23,888 nt of DNA from DIGJ01 sp036658435 (GTDB taxonomy: Bacteria; Bacillota; Clostridia; Lachnospirales; Lachnospiraceae), in the NCBI GenBank assembly GCA_036658435.1, contig JAVXEO010000038.1:1-23888 (forward strand), read 5' to 3'. Positions 1 through 7,985 of this stretch are shown here, piece after piece (positions within the stretch are counted from its first letter, which is position 1; each line of letters opens with the position of its first letter). The notes beneath the pieces are model-generated. The model worked only from the letters and a program-made list of their open reading frames with translations. It ran no database searches and was not told where the DNA came from. The position numbers were made by a program, and so were the translations under genes.

Positions 1-392
1 CCATTGGTGGAAGCCTCATTCCCCGGTTAATTGATGAACTGCCTATTCTTGCTGTCCTTGCTGCTTATGCAGAAGGAGAAACCATTATTCGAGATGCCCA
101 GGAATTAAAGGTAAAAGAGTCAAACCGCATTGATAGTATGGTTTATAATCTTTCTTTAATGGGTGCCCAGGTGGAAGCCACCGAAGATGGTATGATAATT
201 CATGGCGGTAAACCTTTAAAGGGTGCTTTTCTTCCGGTCAAAGGAGACCATCGTATTGCGATGTCTTTTGCTATTGCCGCATTGGCAGCAGAGGGAGAAA
301 CCACCTTGGACAATTATGACTGTGTCACCATTTCTTATCCTGACTTTTACCGGGATTTAAAGTCTTTACAAGATTGCACCCCTGCCGGGTGA
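1..392 (+). CDS. aroA: 3-phosphoshikimate 1-carboxyvinyltransferase (EPSP synthase), C-terminal part
   Basis: This is the sixth step of the shikimate pathway: it transfers enolpyruvate from PEP to shikimate-3-phosphate. The gene is cut by the left edge; the frame is open from base 3 and ends at a TGA at 390-392. About 129 residues are visible. They include the family's C-terminal landmarks: GGSLIPRLIDELPILAVLAA near the start, then ELKVKESNRI (a phosphate- and PEP-binding region), and KGDHRIAMSFAIAAL (the conserved DHR.AM motif). The protein ends shortly after DNYDCVTISYPDF, as EPSP synthases usually do. The first in-frame ATG inside the window (138) is internal and not a start, because the homology runs well upstream of it. 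It converges with the lipid-kinase gene; the shared terminator follows directly. Confidence 0.96.
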   Translation, partial: IGGSLIPRLIDELPILAVLAAYAEGETIIRDAQELKVKESNRIDSMVYNLSLMGAQVEATEDGMIIHGGKPLKGAFLPVKGDHRIAMSFAIAALAAEGETTLDNYDCVTISYPDFYRDLKSLQDCTPAG

Positions 393-405
393 ACCGCCTA
401 AAATA

Positions 406-432
406 GGAGCCAGGTAATGTCTACCTGACTCC
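406..432. terminator. Bidirectional terminator hairpin between convergent genes
   Basis: The arms GGAGCCAGGTA (406-416) and TACCTGACTCC (422-432) pair over 11 positions with one C/A mismatch around a 5-nt loop. The hairpin lies between the aroA stop and the stop of the lipid-kinase gene, which begins at 433. T-rich sequence follows on the + side, and ATTTTAGG follows on the - side, so it can serve both convergent genes. The T-tracts are modest. Confidence 0.7.
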
Positions 433-1326
433 TTACTCATTTCCCTTTATATAGCAGATTGCCTGTTTATGGTTTATAATTTCTGCCCTCTTGAAGGTTC
501 CTCCATATTCTCCATCTACCGTCCATGAAATATCTTCTTCCGAGGACAGTGTCATATGCTCTGTGGTAAAGGTATAAATATACTGTGGATTTGCCTCTTT
601 GGTCAATAAGGAATTAATAATTGCCTGAAGTTCCATAGGGTTTTGTGGTCCTTTGATCAGTACTACTTCAAACTTTCCATCATTTAACAGTACATTTTTA
701 CCGGTTACTCCTTTAAAACCACCCACTGATTTTGAATTGGTGATCATTCCAAATATAATCTTATCTTCAAAGGTTTCTTCTTGACATTCCACTTTAATAT
801 TGTAAACCTTCAAGTTTGGAAGTCGTTTTACTCCATCTAAGAAGTATGCCATCTTTCCCAGCACATTTTTTGCTTCCTGTGGTGTCTCATAGGCTACCTC
901 TGTAAACGCTCCAAAGGCAGCAATATAATTATAGTAATCTCCATTTAAAGAACCTACATCACAGGGAAAAGGTTCTCCTTTTACAACAGTATTCGCTGCC
1001 ATAATCATATTTCTTGGTATATGAAGGGTTGTTGCAAAATCATTCACTGTTCCTGTGGGAATGTATCCACAAGGGGGTTTGTTTTCCAAACTCATGATTC
1101 CATCTGTCACCTCGTTTAGGGTGCCATCTCCTCCGGAGCATACAATATAATCGAAATCGCTACCCCTTGTTTTTACAATATCCGTTGCATCTTTTGCCTG
1201 TTTGGTGGCATAAATAGTAACTTCATACCCTGCATCCATGAAAATTTCCAAAATATCTGAAAGTCTGCTCTTTAGTGCTTCTTTGCCCGCATGAGGATTA
1301 TAAATGAATAACATCTTTTTCATCAT
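433..1326 (-). CDS. Diacylglycerol/lipid kinase family protein (YegS/DgkB-like)
   Basis: The protein has 297 residues, the normal length of a single-chain bacterial lipid kinase. The N-terminal catalytic domain shows NPHAGK (10-15, the nucleotide-binding strand) and SGGDGTLNEV with the invariant GGDGT at 65-69, followed by GYIPTGTVNDFA, the usual GTANDFAR-like motif. The C-terminal beta-sandwich half carries LNDGKFEVVLI. The family phosphorylates diacylglycerol or related lipids at the inner membrane face; the exact substrate cannot be read here. The start at 1326 is set by a clear AAGGAG (1333-1338 on the complement) six bases upstream. It is convergent with aroA and is separated from queA by 144 bases that contain its own promoter. 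Confidence 0.9.
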   Translation of the reverse strand: MMKKMLFIYNPHAGKEALKSRLSDILEIFMDAGYEVTIYATKQAKDATDIVKTRGSDFDYIVCSGGDGTLNEVTDGIMSLENKPPCGYIPTGTVNDFATTLHIPRNMIMAANTVVKGEPFPCDVGSLNGDYYNYIAAFGAFTEVAYETPQEAKNVLGKMAYFLDGVKRLPNLKVYNIKVECQEETFEDKIIFGMITNSKSVGGFKGVTGKNVLLNDGKFEVVLIKGPQNPMELQAIINSLLTKEANPQYIYTFTTEHMTLSSEEDISWTVDGEYGGTFKRAEIINHKQAICYIKGNE

Positions 1327-1373
1327 AAATAACTCCTTCCTGCTATTTATCCATAGCTTTTGCTTTACTCTTC

Positions 1374-1402
1374 ATCATAGCACAAAATTCGTTCCCAAGC
1401 AA
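1374..1402 (-). promoter_or_regulatory. Predicted sigma-A promoter of the lipid-kinase gene
   Basis: On the minus strand TTGCTT (1402-1397) and TATGAT (1379-1374) are separated by exactly 17 bases. The site lies about 50 bases upstream of the ATG at 1326. It makes the kinase gene independent of the queA operon upstream. No convincing terminator was seen after queA. Confidence 0.55.
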
Positions 1403-1470
1403 TTAATAATATTTCATACTCGTATGCGTTTCATTTTTATGATCGTCTTTACAAATGTAACATTTCGGTG

Positions 1471-2505
1471 TTAAGCGATAAACATCGCATCCCCAAAGCT
1501 AAAGAAGCGGTACTTTTCCCGAACGGCTTCCTCATATGCTGCCATAACCTGTTCCTTTCCTGCAAGTGCAGATACCAGCATAAGCAGCGTAGACTGGGGT
1601 AAATGAAAATTCGTAATCAATGCATCCAGCACTTTAAACGAATAGCCCGGGTAAATAAAAATCTCCGTATCATGGCTTCCGGGCTGTACCACTCCATNNN
1701 NNNNNNNCTCATCTGCCGCTGACTCAATGGTTCGGCAGCTCGTGGTTCCCACGCAGATAATACGGCTGCCCGCTGCTTTCGCATCGTTTATCTTTTTTGC
1801 TTCCTCCGGTTTTATCTGGTAAAACTCGGAGTGCATATGATGATTTGCCACATCCTCCACCTTAACCGGCCGAAATGTTCCAAGACCTACATGCAGGGTT
1901 ACATTTGCAACGGTAACTCCCATTGCCTCAATTTCTTGAAACAATTCCTCCGTAAAATGCAGTCCGGCTGTTGGTGCTGCCGCCGAGCCCTCATATTTTG
2001 CATAAACGGTCTGATAGCGGTTTTTATCCTTTAATTCATGGGTAATATAGGGTGGTAGCGGCATCTGTCCCAATTGATCTAAAATTTCTTCAAAAATTCC
2101 CTCATAGGTGAATTGTATACAGCGGTTTCCTTCTTCTACAACATCCACCACCTCACCGGTTAAAATTCCATTTCCGAAAGAAATCTTCGTTCCTATTTTT
2201 GCCTTTTTTCCCGGTTTTACTAAGGTTTCCCATACATCCTTCTCTTTTCGTTTTAATAAAAGGACTTCAATCTGTGCTCCGGTGCCTTCCTTCTCACCAT
2301 ATAAACGTGCAGGAATCACTTTTGTATTATTTCTTACCAAACAGTCTCCCGGCCTTAAATACTTTACAATATTTCTAAAAATTTCATGTTTATATTCTCC
2401 CGTTTCTTTATCCAGAACAAGAAGTCTGGAACTAGAACGATCCTCTAATGGGTCTTGGGCAATTAATTCCTCTGGTAAGTTAAAATCAAAATCACTTGTT
2501 TTCAT
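1471..2505 (-). CDS. queA: tRNA preQ1(34) S-adenosylmethionine ribosyltransferase-isomerase
   Basis: QueA moves the ribosyl group of SAM onto preQ1 at the wobble position of GUN-anticodon tRNAs, giving epoxyqueuosine. The N-terminus MKTSDFDFNLPEELIAQ is the standard family start. GDCLVRNNTKVIPARLYG, PLPPYI, GLHFTEEL, VTLHVGLGTFRPV, VGTTSCRTIESAA and FIYPGYSFKVLDALITNFH are all recognisable QueA blocks, and it ends in FFSFGDAMFIA. Ten Ns (1698-1707) interrupt it between ESAADE and GVVQPG; the frame is kept. It lies 32 bases after the HAD gene and is probably the last gene of the argS operon. The ribosome binding site is weak: an AGGA directly before the ATG and AAAGGA about 14 bases upstream. 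Confidence 0.95.
   Translation of the reverse strand: MKTSDFDFNLPEELIAQDPLEDRSSSRLLVLDKETGEYKHEIFRNIVKYLRPGDCLVRNNTKVIPARLYGEKEGTGAQIEVLLLKRKEKDVWETLVKPGKKAKIGTKISFGNGILTGEVVDVVEEGNRCIQFTYEGIFEEILDQLGQMPLPPYITHELKDKNRYQTVYAKYEGSAAAPTAGLHFTEELFQEIEAMGVTVANVTLHVGLGTFRPVKVEDVANHHMHSEFYQIKPEEAKKINDAKAAGSRIICVGTTSCRTIESAADEXXXXGVVQPGSHDTEIFIYPGYSFKVLDALITNFHLPQSTLLMLVSALAGKEQVMAAYEEAVREKYRFFSFGDAMFIA
1698..1707. other. Run of ten Ns (assembly gap) inside queA
   Basis: Exactly ten Ns break codons that encode ESAADE and GVVQPG. Ten is a common placeholder size, so the true length is not given by the sequence. Recalled homologues have about one residue at this place (ADE-N/H-G), and the codon NAT kept after the gap fits Asn, His or Asp. 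The true gap may therefore be close to 1 base rather than 10; either value keeps the frame. Confidence 0.9.
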
Positions 2506-2537
2506 TCCTAATCTACGATTCCTTTCTCTTATTCAGC

Positions 2538-3380
2538 TTAAGGCTGCAGTACAAATTTTTCAATTGCGTGAGCCACGCCATCTTCTTCATTGGATTTCGT
2601 TATATAATCTGCAATTTCCAATACTTCATTGGTAGAATTTTCCATGGCAACACCCAGTCCTACCGCTTTTAACATTTCTCTATCATTTCCACTATCTCCA
2701 CAGGCCATAATTTCTTCTTTCTTTATACCAAACAGTTCTCCCAGAATTAAAAGTCCATTTCCCTTTGTTGCCCTTGCATTCGTTACCTCCAGGTTCGTTG
2801 CCATTCCGGAAACAACGGCCAGTTCTTTATACTCGGAAAGAATTTTTTCTACACCTTCTTTTCCATATAAAGAACCATCTTCTTCCCTTCGAAAGTTAAT
2901 GGTCATCTTCTGAATATTCTGTTGTCTTTCCTTTAAAAAGGCGCTTAAATTTTCTACCGTAGTTCGAGTCTTTAGAATATACTCTCTAAGTGGTGCCGAC
3001 GTTTCAAACTGAATATGATATGCCAGATTTTCTGTTTCCACATAACCCCTTCCATCAATAAATACATCCGCCATCACATCAATTTTTTTTAAACGTTCAA
3101 TTATTTCCATTATTTCCTTGTAATCCATCACCACTTCATGAATCTTTTTTTGTTTCTTTAAGTCATGAATGACCGCACCATTGGCACATAAAGCATACTG
3201 TATCCCATGGATTTTAAAAATCTCATCTGGAATTCCGCTAAGAGGACGTCCCGTGGCAGGAAGTACCATAACCCCCCGCTTAATGGCTTCTTCCACTGCC
3301 TGCCTGGTACGAATACCCATTTTTTTTTCTTGATTTAATACCGTACCATCCAAGTCAAGCCCTATCATCTTAATCTTCAT
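2538..3380 (-). CDS. Cof-type HAD-IIB family phosphatase
   Basis: This is a HAD-superfamily sugar-phosphate or nucleotide phosphatase with a C2-type cap, of the Cof/YbjI class. Counted from the chosen start it is 280 residues. It shows motif I DLDGT (9-13, nucleophile Asp9 and acid Asp11), motif II in PATGRP (41-46), a conserved Lys in ATKGNG, and motif IV GDSGND (228-233) binding magnesium. I chose the ATG at 3380, not 3386, because AGGAG lies six bases before 3380 but touches the 3386 ATG. With this start it overlaps the upstream DUF815 gene by 11 bases, which suggests translational coupling. The substrate cannot be predicted. Confidence 0.9.
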   Translation of the reverse strand: MKIKMIGLDLDGTVLNQEKKMGIRTRQAVEEAIKRGVMVLPATGRPLSGIPDEIFKIHGIQYALCANGAVIHDLKKQKKIHEVVMDYKEIMEIIERLKKIDVMADVFIDGRGYVETENLAYHIQFETSAPLREYILKTRTTVENLSAFLKERQQNIQKMTINFRREEDGSLYGKEGVEKILSEYKELAVVSGMATNLEVTNARATKGNGLLILGELFGIKKEEIMACGDSGNDREMLKAVGLGVAMENSTNEVLEIADYITKSNEEDGVAHAIEKFVLQP

Positions 3381-4713
3381 GTCCATCTCCTATGTCTTTT
3401 GAATTATACTTGGTACTTCCGGAAAGATAATTTATAAATTGTTGCGCCGTACGTCCGGAAATACCGCCGTGACTCAGCTCCCATTTATTTGCTTCTGCAC
3501 AAAGTTCTTCTTCTGACAACACAATATTTCCCTGTTTCTTTGCCAGTCCCTTCACAATCTCAAAATATTCTTTTTGAGAAGGTTTTGAATAATTTATAGT
3601 AATACCAAAGCGGTTTACCAAAGACAGTTTTTCCTGCATGGTATCGGAAGTGTGCATACCATCCTCATTGGAAACATCCGAGCGGTCGCTCCAGGTTTCA
3701 CGAATTAAATGTCTTCGATTGGAGGTTGCATAAATCAGTACATTATCCGGCTTTGTCTCTAATCCACCTTCGATTACTGCTTTTAAATACTTATATTCAA
3801 TTTCAAATTCTTCAAAAGACAAGTCATCCATATATATAATAAATCGATAATTTCTATTTTTTATCAGGGAAATAACGGTAGATAAATCCTGGAATTGGTG
3901 CTTATAGATTTCAATGATACGAAGTCCTTTATCATAATATTCATTTAAGATAGCTTTAATACTGGTGGATTTTCCAGTTCCGCTGTCTCCAAATAATAAA
4001 GCATTGTTCGCTTTTCTTCCCTCTACAAAAGCCTGTGTATTGTCAATTAACTTCTGTTTTTGAATTTCATAGCCAATAAGATCGGAAAGATAGATTTCTT
4101 CGGTATTGGTAATTGGGCGAATGAGTTCCCCCTGTTCATCATGATATACACGAAAGGCTTTGTTAAGTCCAAATTTTCCCACACCATATGCCTGATAAAA
4201 ATTGGTAACCAAGGTGAAAATTTCTTCCTCATTTACTGCCTTCTCAATTTGTTCACTTAAGGCCTTTACTTTATCGCTGACACTTTTATTGTACCGGCGT
4301 TCCGGCTTTACTATAGATTTGTAATTTGAAATAACATCAAAACAATGAATGCCCAGTGTCTCTTCTATGGGTGTAAAGTCATAATCAAATAAGGCTTTGA
4401 AAATACGATAATCGCTTTTTGCAAACTGGTTTACTGTTCCATCATTGGCTCCTACTTTTTCGCAGGTGATACTAAAAGGATTCTCGTTGGTTGCTATTAT
4501 AAAAGCGAGATAATTATGCCATAAATTCTGATCAAATCCATATTGTGTTGCAACATCCAGCAGCCGATTAATCTGTACATAAATCTTTGTAATCAAATTC
4601 TCTTTTACGTAATTCCCGCCATAAAATTCTTCACAAATATCTGCCATTTGAAACAAAATGCTGTCTTTTTCCAGTCCACGGTAAATTACAAGTTTTGATG
4701 TTTCTCGAAACAT
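3370..4713 (-). CDS. DUF815-family AAA-type ATPase
   Basis: The protein has 447 residues. The N-terminal ~200 residues are helical and have no motif I recognise. The C-terminal ATPase has Walker A GDSGTGKS (242-249) and Walker B FIIYMDDLSF (291-300). These are followed by LKAVIEGGLETKPDNVLIYATSNRRHLIRE, with a sensor-1-like Asn, and WSDRSD, all typical of DUF815. Members are widespread in bacteria but have no firmly assigned function; they resemble AAA+ remodelling ATPases. A GGTAGG-like ribosome binding site precedes the ATG. It lies 46 bases after the DUF234-type ATPase and overlaps the HAD gene, so it belongs to the argS-queA group. Confidence 0.88.
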   Translation of the reverse strand: MFRETSKLVIYRGLEKDSILFQMADICEEFYGGNYVKENLITKIYVQINRLLDVATQYGFDQNLWHNYLAFIIATNENPFSITCEKVGANDGTVNQFAKSDYRIFKALFDYDFTPIEETLGIHCFDVISNYKSIVKPERRYNKSVSDKVKALSEQIEKAVNEEEIFTLVTNFYQAYGVGKFGLNKAFRVYHDEQGELIRPITNTEEIYLSDLIGYEIQKQKLIDNTQAFVEGRKANNALLFGDSGTGKSTSIKAILNEYYDKGLRIIEIYKHQFQDLSTVISLIKNRNYRFIIYMDDLSFEEFEIEYKYLKAVIEGGLETKPDNVLIYATSNRRHLIRETWSDRSDVSNEDGMHTSDTMQEKLSLVNRFGITINYSKPSQKEYFEIVKGLAKKQGNIVLSEEELCAEANKWELSHGGISGRTAQQFINYLSGSTKYNSKDIGDGHED

Positions 4714-4759
4714 ATTTCCTACCTTCTTTTCTTTTGCTATTATTTTTTATTTTTTATTT

Positions 4760-6121
4760 TTATAAATCTTCCAAAGTAGTGAGCACCAGATTGTCAATTC
4801 CCTTTGCCATCACTTCCAAAGAACTGGTAAATCCACTTTTTGAAAACAAAAAGTAATCATCCGGCTCAATCTCTGCCTGCTTTATAAGATTTAAAAGTTG
4901 TTCAAAGTCCTGTTCCGTCATGGGCATACTATCCCATTTACATTTTCCTACAAAATACGTTTTCTTATTGGATTCTCCTATAAAATCAATGGTTCCTTCT
5001 TTTCCAAACCATTGTCCCATTCGTTCAACTTTAAAATTCAGTTTACCAAAATCACTCATTAAGCTTATGTATTCCTGGCACACACTCACAAAATATTTTG
5101 TCAGATATGTATCAAATTCCTTTTCGATCTTTTCCCTATAAACATCTTCTACTTTTCTATATTCCAGCTGAGAAAGATTGGGAAATACAAATCGGTACCA
5201 AAAATATAAAAAGCGGTCTTTGATACGGTACAATCCTTTTTTTGTATTTTCTCTTCCCAGGGTATCATAGGAGAATACTTTTTCTACCACATCCAGCTGA
5301 ATCAGGTTCTTAATATACACGCTGATTTTTGCCCGACTGAAGCCCGTTCGGTCATAAATATCATTTAGTTTTAATTTTTCCTGAGCCAGAGTGGCAAGAA
5401 TGGTGTTATATAATGCAAGTTCCCGAAGTTCCGTCTTTAAAAAATTTTCTGCCTCTCGATAAAAGCGACCATCTTTATGTAAAAATAAAGCCATAATATT
5501 GTCCTTTATGCTTCTTTTATCGTTCCAGTAATTTAAATATCCCGGCACACCCCCAAGAATTCCATATAGAGCAATCCCATCTTCTACGGAATAATTCGGA
5601 AAACGTGTTACGATATCCGAAAAGCTAAGTTCTTTTATCTTTTGAAAGGCAGAAATATGAAAAGCTGCTTTTCCCATCGTGCCAACCATATCATTTTCTA
5701 CCCAATTTACAGAAGAGCTGCATAGAATCACCATGAGTTTGGAATTTTCTTTTTTTTGATTCAATGCCTCTAAAACACCCTCCATAAAAGAATTGCTATT
5801 TTTCATAATATAGTTAAATTCATCTATAATAAGCAGCTCATACTCCTTAGCTGCTTCTGTAAAAAGAGACCCAAAGGAAAGAGCCTGTGCCTCAAGGGCA
5901 TAAAGCTCTTCCCAATCTCTCCTCATGCTGAAAATTTGTTCCTTCTCCGAACATTCTCTTGCATTATAGTAAAGATATTTTTTATTTTTGGAAAATACAC
6001 GTAGTAATTCCGTTTTACCTATTCCCTGCCTTCCGTAAACCACAATTATTTGCTTTCCGGGACGCTTATAATATTCCTCCAAAAATGTTATTTCCTGGGT
6101 TCTCCCTACAAACACGTACAT
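4760..6121 (-). CDS. ATPase_2 / DUF234 family ATPase with altered nuclease-like motif
   Basis: The protein has 453 residues in the archaeal-type ATPase layout. It begins with FVGRTQEITFLEEYY, then Walker A GRQGIGKT (30-37), Walker B LLIIDEF (96-102), and GGVPGYLNYW in the lid. A winged-helix segment follows at about 235-285, then a C-terminal DUF234 domain. As I recall the family, DUF234 ends in a restriction-endonuclease-like motif with an Asp followed by GECKW. Here the Asp is in TIDFIG (Asp379), but the second part reads VGKCKW (391-396), so the Glu of the E-x-K pair is Lys393. Nuclease chemistry would be unlikely with that change. It starts 11 bases after the argS stop with a close GAGG ribosome binding site. 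The role is unknown; the family has been discussed as a DNA-binding or mobile-element-linked ATPase. Confidence 0.85.
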   Translation of the reverse strand: MYVFVGRTQEITFLEEYYKRPGKQIIVVYGRQGIGKTELLRVFSKNKKYLYYNARECSEKEQIFSMRRDWEELYALEAQALSFGSLFTEAAKEYELLIIDEFNYIMKNSNSFMEGVLEALNQKKENSKLMVILCSSSVNWVENDMVGTMGKAAFHISAFQKIKELSFSDIVTRFPNYSVEDGIALYGILGGVPGYLNYWNDKRSIKDNIMALFLHKDGRFYREAENFLKTELRELALYNTILATLAQEKLKLNDIYDRTGFSRAKISVYIKNLIQLDVVEKVFSYDTLGRENTKKGLYRIKDRFLYFWYRFVFPNLSQLEYRKVEDVYREKIEKEFDTYLTKYFVSVCQEYISLMSDFGKLNFKVERMGQWFGKEGTIDFIGESNKKTYFVGKCKWDSMPMTEQDFEQLLNLIKQAEIEPDDYFLFSKSGFTSSLEVMAKGIDNLVLTTLEDL

Positions 6122-6132
6122 CTTCCTCTCTT

Positions 6133-7902
6133 TTACATACGATCCGGTGCTTCAATGGCAAGTAATTCAATACACTGGTTCAGCATCGCCAGTGTGTAAT
6201 CAATTAATGCAATCCAGGATTCTTGTTTTTTTACATCGGATTCTGCAATAATTTTATTTTCATGATAAAAGCGATTGAAGGCATTGGCAAGGTCGTAAAC
6301 AAACTGACAAACTTTATGAGGTGCATTCTCCCCAAAGGCATTTTCCACCATTTCATTAAATTTTAGGATTTCAAGCATCAGTTCTTTTTCACTGTCGGTC
6401 TCTGCAGGCGCAATGGCTGTGTCAGGGGAAAGAGTTCCCTTCCCTTCCTTATATTTATTTAAAATAGATTTAATTCTTACAATAGTATATAGGATATAGG
6501 GTCCTGTGTTTCCTTCAAAAGAAGTAAAACGTTCCAAATCAAACATGTAATCTTTGGATGCCTGATTGGATAAATCTCCATATTTAATTGCTGCTATTCC
6601 CACTTTTTTTGCAGTTTCTCTTGCTTCTTTTTCATCGATATTCCGATTTTCACAAATCTTTTGGTATACGGCATCTTCTACTTCCTGAATTAAATATTCA
6701 AGACGCAGTACTCCCCCATCTCTTGTCTTAAATGGTTTACCATCTTTTCCATTCATGGTGCCAAATCCCAAAAAGGTTAATTCGGTATTGTCTTCTACGA
6801 TCTTTGTCTTTCTTGCACAGCGAAAAACCTGTTCAAAGTAAAGTCCCTGGCGCTTATCTACCACATATTTAATGGCACCTGGTTTATATTCTTTCACACG
6901 GGATACGATGGTTGCTAAATCCGTTGTATTATAAAGTGCCGAACCATCCGACTTTAAAATCATACAGGGAGGAACTTCTTTTGTATCGGTCTCTTCTTTT
7001 ACATCTACCACCAGTGCCCCCTCACTAATGTAAGCATATCCCTTGTCCTTCATATACTGAACCATTTCCGGAATCAAGGTTTCTACGTCACTTTCCCCAT
7101 TCCAAAGTTCAAATTCCACATTTAATTTCTTGTAATTCTTTTTTAAGTCCTCAATGGATACTTTACAAATATGTTTCCACAATGCCATGTAACCTTTATC
7201 ACCCTTTTGTAAGCGGAAGGTATTGTTTCTGGCTTCCTCTTTATATTCTTCATGTTCCTTAGAATAACCACTGGCATAGGGATAGATTTCTTCCAGTTCT
7301 GCCATGGTAAAAGGAGCCTCCTTCGGATAATCTCCGGTAAAATCCGAATCAAAATAAGGGAGCTGTGGTTCACGGCACTTTAATTCCGTAATAATGAGTC
7401 CCATTTGAAGACCCCAATCTCCCAAATGAGCATCTCCTATCATTTTATGTCCAAGGAATCTGCCAATTCGTTTTATACTTTCTCCAATAACCGCCGAGCG
7501 GAGATGTCCCACATGAAGGGGCTTTGCAATATTGGGTCCGCCATAATCAATAATAATAGTCATGGGATTCTTCGGTTTTTCCGTACCAAATCGGTCATCT
7601 TTTCGCATTTCATTCACATATTCTGCAATATAAGCTTCGCTTAAGGTAATATTAATAAACCCGGGATTTATAGCCGTTACCTCTTTAAAGCAATCCCTTT
7701 TATTTAAAAATTCCACCACCTGGCTGGCAATCTTAATAGGTGCACATTTATATTCCTTTGCCGCAGCTAAGGCTCCGTTGCACTGATATTGGCAGAGATC
7801 CGGTCGGTCAGAGAGTTTTACCATTGCATACTTTTTATCATAACCTGCTTCTGTAAAAGCCTTCGTAATTTCTTCTTTTATTTGGTCAATTATCTTTTTC
7901 AT
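6133..7902 (-). CDS. argS: Arginyl-tRNA synthetase
   Basis: This cytoplasmic class I aminoacyl-tRNA synthetase charges tRNA-Arg. It has 589 residues, normal for the enzyme. The N-terminal Add1-type tRNA-binding domain (about 1-90) precedes GGPNIAKPLHVGHLRS, with the HIGH signature as HVGH at 130-133. GDAHLGDWGLQMGL is the strongly conserved following block. The KMSKS loop is degenerate, as in many ArgRS: GKPFKTRDGG takes its place. The C-terminal DALR helical bundle contains GNTGPYILYTIVRIKSIL. A GAGAGGA ribosome binding site lies eight bases before the ATG. It appears to be the first gene of a five-gene minus-strand operon. The predicted leader is only about 50 bases, too short for a T-box. 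Confidence 0.97.
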   Translation of the reverse strand: MKKIIDQIKEEITKAFTEAGYDKKYAMVKLSDRPDLCQYQCNGALAAAKEYKCAPIKIASQVVEFLNKRDCFKEVTAINPGFINITLSEAYIAEYVNEMRKDDRFGTEKPKNPMTIIIDYGGPNIAKPLHVGHLRSAVIGESIKRIGRFLGHKMIGDAHLGDWGLQMGLIITELKCREPQLPYFDSDFTGDYPKEAPFTMAELEEIYPYASGYSKEHEEYKEEARNNTFRLQKGDKGYMALWKHICKVSIEDLKKNYKKLNVEFELWNGESDVETLIPEMVQYMKDKGYAYISEGALVVDVKEETDTKEVPPCMILKSDGSALYNTTDLATIVSRVKEYKPGAIKYVVDKRQGLYFEQVFRCARKTKIVEDNTELTFLGFGTMNGKDGKPFKTRDGGVLRLEYLIQEVEDAVYQKICENRNIDEKEARETAKKVGIAAIKYGDLSNQASKDYMFDLERFTSFEGNTGPYILYTIVRIKSILNKYKEGKGTLSPDTAIAPAETDSEKELMLEILKFNEMVENAFGENAPHKVCQFVYDLANAFNRFYHENKIIAESDVKKQESWIALIDYTLAMLNQCIELLAIEAPDRM

Positions 7903-7954
7903 TTTGAAAATCCTCTCTTCATTTCTTAGCTAATTTAAGGCTACTATGGTCTTT

Positions 7955-7983
7955 ATCATATAACATTCATGGAAATTTGTCTA
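7955..7983 (-). promoter_or_regulatory. Predicted sigma-A promoter of the argS operon
   Basis: On the minus strand TAGACA (7983-7978) and TATGAT (7960-7955) are 17 bases apart, five of six matches to each consensus box. The -35 box almost touches the stop of the upstream LysR gene at 7986. The predicted start of transcription is about 50 bases before the argS ATG. Confidence 0.65.
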
Positions 7984-7985
7984 CC

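Noticed and set aside
1443..1470. AAATG/CATTT inverted repeat after queA as a terminator
   Set aside because: Only five base pairs form and no T-tract follows on the minus strand.
2108..2635. A 175-codon open frame on the + strand
   Set aside because: It lies antisense across the 5' half of queA and the 3' end of the HAD gene, both certain genes, and shows no family motif; it is a shadow frame.
7903..7985. Possible T-box leader before argS
   Set aside because: The predicted promoter leaves only about 50 bases of leader and no T-box core or antiterminator is visible.
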